This document shows, piece after piece, positions 61,112-64,000 of a stretch of 64,000 nt of DNA. The stretch is from Nitrospinaceae bacterium (GTDB taxonomy: Bacteria; Nitrospinota; Nitrospinia; Nitrospinales; VA-1), in NCBI GenBank assembly GCA_029261595.1, contig JAJDAZ010000007.1, positions 1 to 64,000 of the forward strand, in the 5' to 3' direction. Both the position numbers and the translations under genes were made by a program. The notes under the pieces are model-generated. The model searched no databases, was not told the origin of the DNA, and saw only the letters and a program-made list of their open reading frames with translations. Position 1 is the stretch's first letter; each line of letters begins with the position of its first letter.

Positions 61112-61447
61112 TCAAAATGTGACGTCGTTGCCCATATCTTCGCGCAGGATGATTTCGGCGGGGGTGTAGTATTTTTTCTTGGAGTTGCAGGGTTTGCAGG
61201 CGGCGACGATATTGCCCTTGACGCTTTTGCCCCCACGTGAAATGGGGACGATGTGATCCATCGTGATTTCCTCGGCCTTGAACTTGCCTCCGCAATAATG
61301 GCAAACGCCTTCCTGAACTTTCTGCAGCCACCATTGCGATTTGCGTAGTTTGCGGGCTTTGGCCTTTTCAATTCTAAAATTTTCCTCGCCCGCCGTGGAA
61401 CCGTCATCGCCACGCTGTCGGGCAGATTTTCCCATTCTCGTTTTCAT
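61112..61447 (-). CDS. Small HNH endonuclease
   Basis: A 111-residue protein with a basic N-terminal half (IEKAKARKLRKSQWWLQKV) followed by a zinc-bound HNH domain. The Cys pairs CHYC and CKPC frame the catalytic core MDHIVPISRGGKSVKGNIVA (His, then Asn and the second His position replaced by the N-x(8)-C form usual in bacterial HNH proteins). Stand-alone HNH proteins are found in mobile elements and in DNA repair or restriction contexts. The role is open here. Its ATG overlaps the stop of the DUF1566 gene (ATGA), so the two are translated together. Confidence 0.88.
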   Translation of the reverse strand: MKTRMGKSARQRGDDGSTAGEENFRIEKAKARKLRKSQWWLQKVQEGVCHYCGGKFKAEEITMDHIVPISRGGKSVKGNIVAACKPCNSKKKYYTPAEIILREDMGNDVTF

Positions 61448-61911
61448 CCATTCTCCTGTAATTCAATCCATGCCGGATCGACCATAACCTGGGGATTCAA
61501 GGCTCCCCGAACCGCCCGGACCGATCCGGATATGCTCCCCTGAGGATACCAGTGCATGTCGCCAATATCAAACTCAAAGCCCAAAGCGGCGGATAACCGG
61601 GTCGTACGAGTCCAGAAACAACTGCCATAACTGAACTCGAATATCGGATCAATATGGAGAAGGAACGTCTTGCCCCTGGATTTAAAGGGTTTGCCAATCT
61701 CGTACAAACTCTGGATTTCCAACCGGTCCGGCAGACGCCAGTCGGAATAGCCGCCCAGCTTTTTTACATTTATTTGCTGGACGTAATCATTCGCATCGTA
61801 CCAGCTGATATAGTTCCCGGTTTCGGCATAGGAATAGCCCTCCTGCCACATGAGCCCGGTCTGGCTATCGGTGATCGTGCCGTCTTGATTGTCAGTGTAT
61901 CTTCCAGTCAT
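61444..61911 (-). CDS. DUF1566 (Lcl C-terminal-like) protein
   Basis: A 155-residue protein consisting of a single DUF1566 domain. The recognisable pattern is GTITDSQTGLMWQ at the start, NYISWYDANDYVQQIN, GGYSDWRLPDRLEIQSLYEI, FWTRTTRLSAALG and the end SVRAVRG. This domain is usually on surface or secreted proteins and mediates binding or collagen-like adhesion in Legionella Lcl. No signal peptide is visible here, which is unusual. It overlaps the HNH gene by 4 bp. Confidence 0.87.
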   Translation of the reverse strand: MTGRYTDNQDGTITDSQTGLMWQEGYSYAETGNYISWYDANDYVQQINVKKLGGYSDWRLPDRLEIQSLYEIGKPFKSRGKTFLLHIDPIFEFSYGSCFWTRTTRLSAALGFEFDIGDMHWYPQGSISGSVRAVRGALNPQVMVDPAWIELQENG

Positions 61912-62182
61912 CGCTAATATTCCAAAAACCGGCCCATTTGTTTGTGCCGGATAAGTTAAAAGTCTGATTCCTTGATTCCCCTTGTTTTTGCTATCTTACC
62001 ACATGCAAAAACGTCCCAAAAATCCTCTCCCGCCATTTTTTACAAAAAAAATCTTGAATTATTAACCACAGAGCCAATATTAAAGCAAATAGTGAAAACT
62101 TCAGGCATTTAATAGAATAGTAGAGACTACTGAATTCTGGTTGTTTTGTAGAAATTAAAAATCGTCGCTGGGGAGAGTTGAA

Positions 62183-62704
62183 ATGATAAATATGCCTAAA
62201 TTGATGCCGGTACCTATTAAAACTAAGAATCAAGGATTTTTTGTTAAAACGTGGCGTTGGATTACTTCTGTTAGACAATGGCGTGTAATCGAAAATTGGG
62301 AATATAAACTTCCCGATAATACAGTAATCGTTATTCCAAAAGAATTTATCTTTGATGGAGCCTCCATTCCACGCCCTCTTTGGGGAATATTATCACCCAT
62401 TGGACTGTTGTTGATTCCTGGGCTCATTCATGATTTCGGATACCGTTATGACTATTTATGGGCTATAAAGACGAAAGATTCCAAAAAATATGCCTATAAA
62501 TTTGGGAAAGGTGAAGGTCAAAAGCATTGGGATAAAATCTTCCTGGAGGTGGGGGTAGAAGTCAATGGAATGATCCTTATCGATACAATAGCCTGGATTA
62601 CACTTGCCACACTTGGCGGGTTTGCATGGCGATCAAACCGTAAACGAAATGAAGTTGAAATAGATCCTCCTGCCGAATTGGAAAAGGAGGACGAATTAGA
62701 ATAA
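62183..62704 (+). CDS. DUF1353 protein
   Basis: A 173-residue protein. DUF1353 covers about 25-150: WRVIENWEYKLPDN, IPKEFIFDGASIPRPLWGIL and GLIHDFGYRYDYLW are its hallmarks (DGAS-x-P and H-D-x-x-Y). A hydrophobic segment (ILIDTIAWITLATLGGFAW) and an acidic tail EKEDELE follow. DUF1353 is common in phages and integrated elements, but no other phage gene is nearby. It is noticeably AT-rich compared with the flanking genes. GGGGAGAG lies 5 bp before the ATG. Confidence 0.82.
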   Translation: MINMPKLMPVPIKTKNQGFFVKTWRWITSVRQWRVIENWEYKLPDNTVIVIPKEFIFDGASIPRPLWGILSPIGLLLIPGLIHDFGYRYDYLWAIKTKDSKKYAYKFGKGEGQKHWDKIFLEVGVEVNGMILIDTIAWITLATLGGFAWRSNRKRNEVEIDPPAELEKEDELE

Positions 62705-62719
62705 ACGTTTAACCTGGTT

Positions 62720-63067
62720 TTAATCCTCAGGCATCCAGGAGGAGGTAGCAGGCTCAAAGGAATAACTGCACTCGGCAATATCATCTTTCGCCCAGGGGTA
62801 GCGGTGGCAGATGAGAGGTTTTTCGGGAGAGTCATGAACGAGACATTCATTATCTGGCCCCAGCTGGGAACAGGGAATCTGGATCGAATAATATAGAAGA
62901 TTCTTTCCAACATCCTCCCCCATGACCTGAATTCGGCGAAAACTCAGATACCGTTTCAGCTCTTCCATATTGCCGTGCTGACTCAGGGTAATGTCTCTAA
63001 CTGCGGTAATATTCACGGATTTACAGCATTCTCCGCATTGGACGCATTCCCCGACTCGCTCAAGCAT
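62720..63067 (-). CDS. YkgJ-type cysteine-cluster protein
   Basis: A 115-residue protein with the metal-binding CxxCxxxCC-like cluster near the start (ECVQCGECCKSV) and two later Cys (CLVHDSPEKPLICHRYPW), the pattern of the YkgJ/CxxCxxCC family, thought to bind zinc or iron. The ATG at 63067 is preferred to one at 63172 because GGGGAG lies 6 bp upstream and the longer form has a non-conserved N-terminus. It lies 16 bp after queF and is probably co-transcribed with it. Confidence 0.85.
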   Translation of the reverse strand: MLERVGECVQCGECCKSVNITAVRDITLSQHGNMEELKRYLSFRRIQVMGEDVGKNLLYYSIQIPCSQLGPDNECLVHDSPEKPLICHRYPWAKDDIAECSYSFEPATSSWMPED

Positions 63068-63083
63068 TCCGTTCTCCCCTACC

Positions 63084-63464
63084 CTATTTTTTAGATTTGC
63101 TCTTCTTACCCTTGGCATAATCCACCGTGACGGTGGTGCAGATGCCGCCGCGCACGTTGAAATCGCCAACAACCTTTACTTTTCGGGGTTTGCAGGCCAA
63201 AACCAGGTCATCGCAAATCTGGTTGACCACTTTTTCGTGAAATCCGCCCTCATCCCGATACGACCACAAATAGAGTTTCAAGGATTTCAGCTCAACACAT
63301 TTTTTATCAGGCACATAGGTGATCGTGATCACCGCAAAATCCGGCTGGCCGGTCTTAGGACAAAGGCAGGTGAACTCGGGGCACTCCATTTTTATTTCAT
63401 AATCCCGCTCCGGATTGGGATTCGGAAAAATTTCTATCTCTTTATCTAATTGTTTTTTATTCAT
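63084..63464 (-). CDS. queF: preQ0 reductase QueF (type I)
   Basis: A 126-residue NADPH-dependent 7-cyano-7-deazaguanine reductase. The nucleophile Cys and catalytic Asp are in [17 protein letters not shown], and the substrate loop is [20 protein letters not shown]. The T-fold ends near [17 protein letters not shown]. It reduces the nitrile of preQ0 to the amine of preQ1 on the queuosine pathway. The single-domain (type I) length is standard. No preQ1 riboswitch is recognised in its leader. Confidence 0.97.
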   Translation of the reverse strand: MNKKQLDKEIEIFPNPNPERDYEIKMECPEFTCLCPKTGQPDFAVITITYVPDKKCVELKSLKLYLWSYRDEGGFHEKVVNQICDDLVLACKPRKVKVVGDFNVRGGICTTVTVDYAKGKKSKSKK

Positions 63465-63509
63465 TTAAAATTTTTCTTAATTTTTATTAATTTTTTTTGA
63501 GGTCAGACC

Positions 63510-63537
63510 TTGCATTTAAAATTTTAGATACTATTTT
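63510..63537 (+). promoter_or_regulatory. Promoter of groES(L)
   Basis: TTGCAT (63510-63515), 16-bp spacer, TATTTT (63532-63537). The predicted start near 63544 lies within the CIRCE operator, the usual arrangement for HrcA repression. Confidence 0.55.
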
Positions 63538-63541
63538 CTTG

Positions 63542-63568
63542 TTAGCGCTCGTCAATGAGGAGTGCTAA
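63542..63568 (+). promoter_or_regulatory. CIRCE operator (HrcA site)
   Basis: TTAGCGCTC-N9-GAGTGCTAA, which differs from the CIRCE consensus TTAGCACTC-N9-GAGTGCTAA at one base. HrcA binds CIRCE and represses chaperonin genes until heat shock. It is unusually far (161 nt) from the groES start codon. Confidence 0.92.
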
Positions 63569-63728
63569 TATGACCTCAACCTATCTAAACTAGACCTATT
63601 TGGCAATCAATACCACCGAAATTACTTAAAAACAATAAGTTAGATGCATTAGTCCTTAGAAAATTTCCAGCCTGTCTGGAAAGCTAATTCTAAAAATCGT
63701 AGTTTATCATCAATTTTAAGGAGTTAAG

Positions 63729-64000
63729 ATGAAAATCCGACCATTGCAGGACCGAATACTCGTTCAACCCATTCTGGAGAAAGAAGTGCAACGTGGGGGC
63801 ATCATCATCCCCGATTCCGCCAAGGAAAAACCCATTGAAGGTCGCGTAAAAGCGGTTGGCAAAGGAAAAGTCGGAGACGATGGAAAACACATTCCCGTGG
63901 ATGTCAAAGTCGGGGACAAGGTCCTTTACAGCAAATACGGCGGAACCGAAGTCAAGGTCGACGGAGAAGAATTTTTATTGATGCGCGAAGACGACATCCT
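63729..64000 (+). CDS. groES: Co-chaperonin GroES (cut by window edge)
   Basis: 90 codons are visible, with the reading frame open at the window end. A full GroES is about 95 residues, so only a few are missing. The start [18 protein letters not shown], the mobile loop [18 protein letters not shown] and the end [15 protein letters not shown] are typical. GroES caps the GroEL folding chamber. AAGGAG lies 5 bp before the ATG. It is controlled by the CIRCE operator upstream. A TTCCAG/CTGGAA hairpin (63665-63681) sits in the long leader. groEL is expected just beyond the window. Confidence 0.97.
   Translation, partial: MKIRPLQDRILVQPILEKEVQRGGIIIPDSAKEKPIEGRVKAVGKGKVGDDGKHIPVDVKVGDKVLYSKYGGTEVKVDGEEFLLMREDDI

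Noticed and set aside
63465-63540. preQ1 riboswitch upstream of queF
   Set aside because: The leader is almost pure A/T and lacks the conserved preQ1-I loop and tail. Only a short AGGTC/ACCT pairing is present.
1-64000. tRNA genes, rRNA genes, CRISPR arrays, insertion sequences
   Set aside because: None was recognised on either strand. The 0.2-1.4 kb repeats are only two copies and have RNA-gene structure rather than CRISPR or IS features.

Overview
The window looks like a chromosome segment of a free-living, diderm (Gram-negative) bacterium with medium GC. It carries LPS (lpxD) and Lol lipoprotein-export genes, a complete System I (Ccm) cytochrome c maturation operon, and a full division and cell wall (dcw) cluster whose MurE has the meso-DAP-type DNPR motif. 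The mixture (variant Cys-type CcmE, CIRCE-controlled groES, deltaproteobacteria-like pheT-zapB-zapA-6S-fau-rny order) fits a Nitrospinota- or deltaproteobacteria-like lineage. That placement is inference from gene content only.

Layout. 1-2.2 kb: a CBS-domain protein gene on the minus strand, flanked by two near-identical copies of what looks like a small-RNA gene. Each copy has a TTGACA-17-CATATT promoter, a multi-helix RNA and a U-tract. A third, architecturally similar element lies in the CBS gene's own leader. 2.2-8 kb: SYLF protein, a His/Arg-rich DUF6515-like secreted protein, a methyltransferase, a DUF2079 membrane protein, a small Ala/Lys-rich exported protein and a DUF2238 membrane protein. 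8-21 kb, all minus: accA, a leucine-rich-repeat exported protein, lpxD, lolD, lolC/E, lysS, rny, 5-formyl-THF cyclo-ligase (fau), a 6S RNA recognised here by its 12-bp closing stem and its position between zapA and fau, zapA, a zapB-like gene and an unusually short pheT. 21-30 kb, mostly plus: Gdx/SugE transporter, RNase R, a small membrane protein, ComEC, a cold-shock protein (minus), an OppD/OppF ATPase pair and a YfcE-like phosphoesterase. 30-39.6 kb, minus: a membrane protein, a GH15 glucoamylase/trehalase-like enzyme, a SnoaL-like protein, then the cytochrome c maturation operon transcribed ccmE-ccmF-ccmH-ccmI-like-ccmA-ccmB-ccmD-ccmC-resA/ccmG. It includes a 49-residue ccmD read directly from the DNA.

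40-58.2 kb, plus: the dcw cluster mraZ-rsmH-ftsL-ftsI-murE-murF-mraY-murD-ftsW-murG-murC-murB-ddl-ftsQ-ftsA-ftsZ. Most genes overlap or nearly touch. The cluster starts from a TTGACA-16-TAGGAT promoter whose start region carries two 10-bp direct repeats that are good candidates for MraZ binding. 58-64 kb: DUF547 protein, HAD phosphatase, a cytosolic parvulin-like protein, an HNH nuclease/DUF1566 pair, an AT-rich DUF1353 gene, a YkgJ-type cysteine-cluster protein, queF, and a CIRCE operator in front of groES, which runs off the right edge.

No rRNA, tRNA, CRISPR array, transposase or prophage module was recognised. The most novel-looking item is the repeated small-RNA/leader architecture around the CBS gene at 0.2-1.4 kb.
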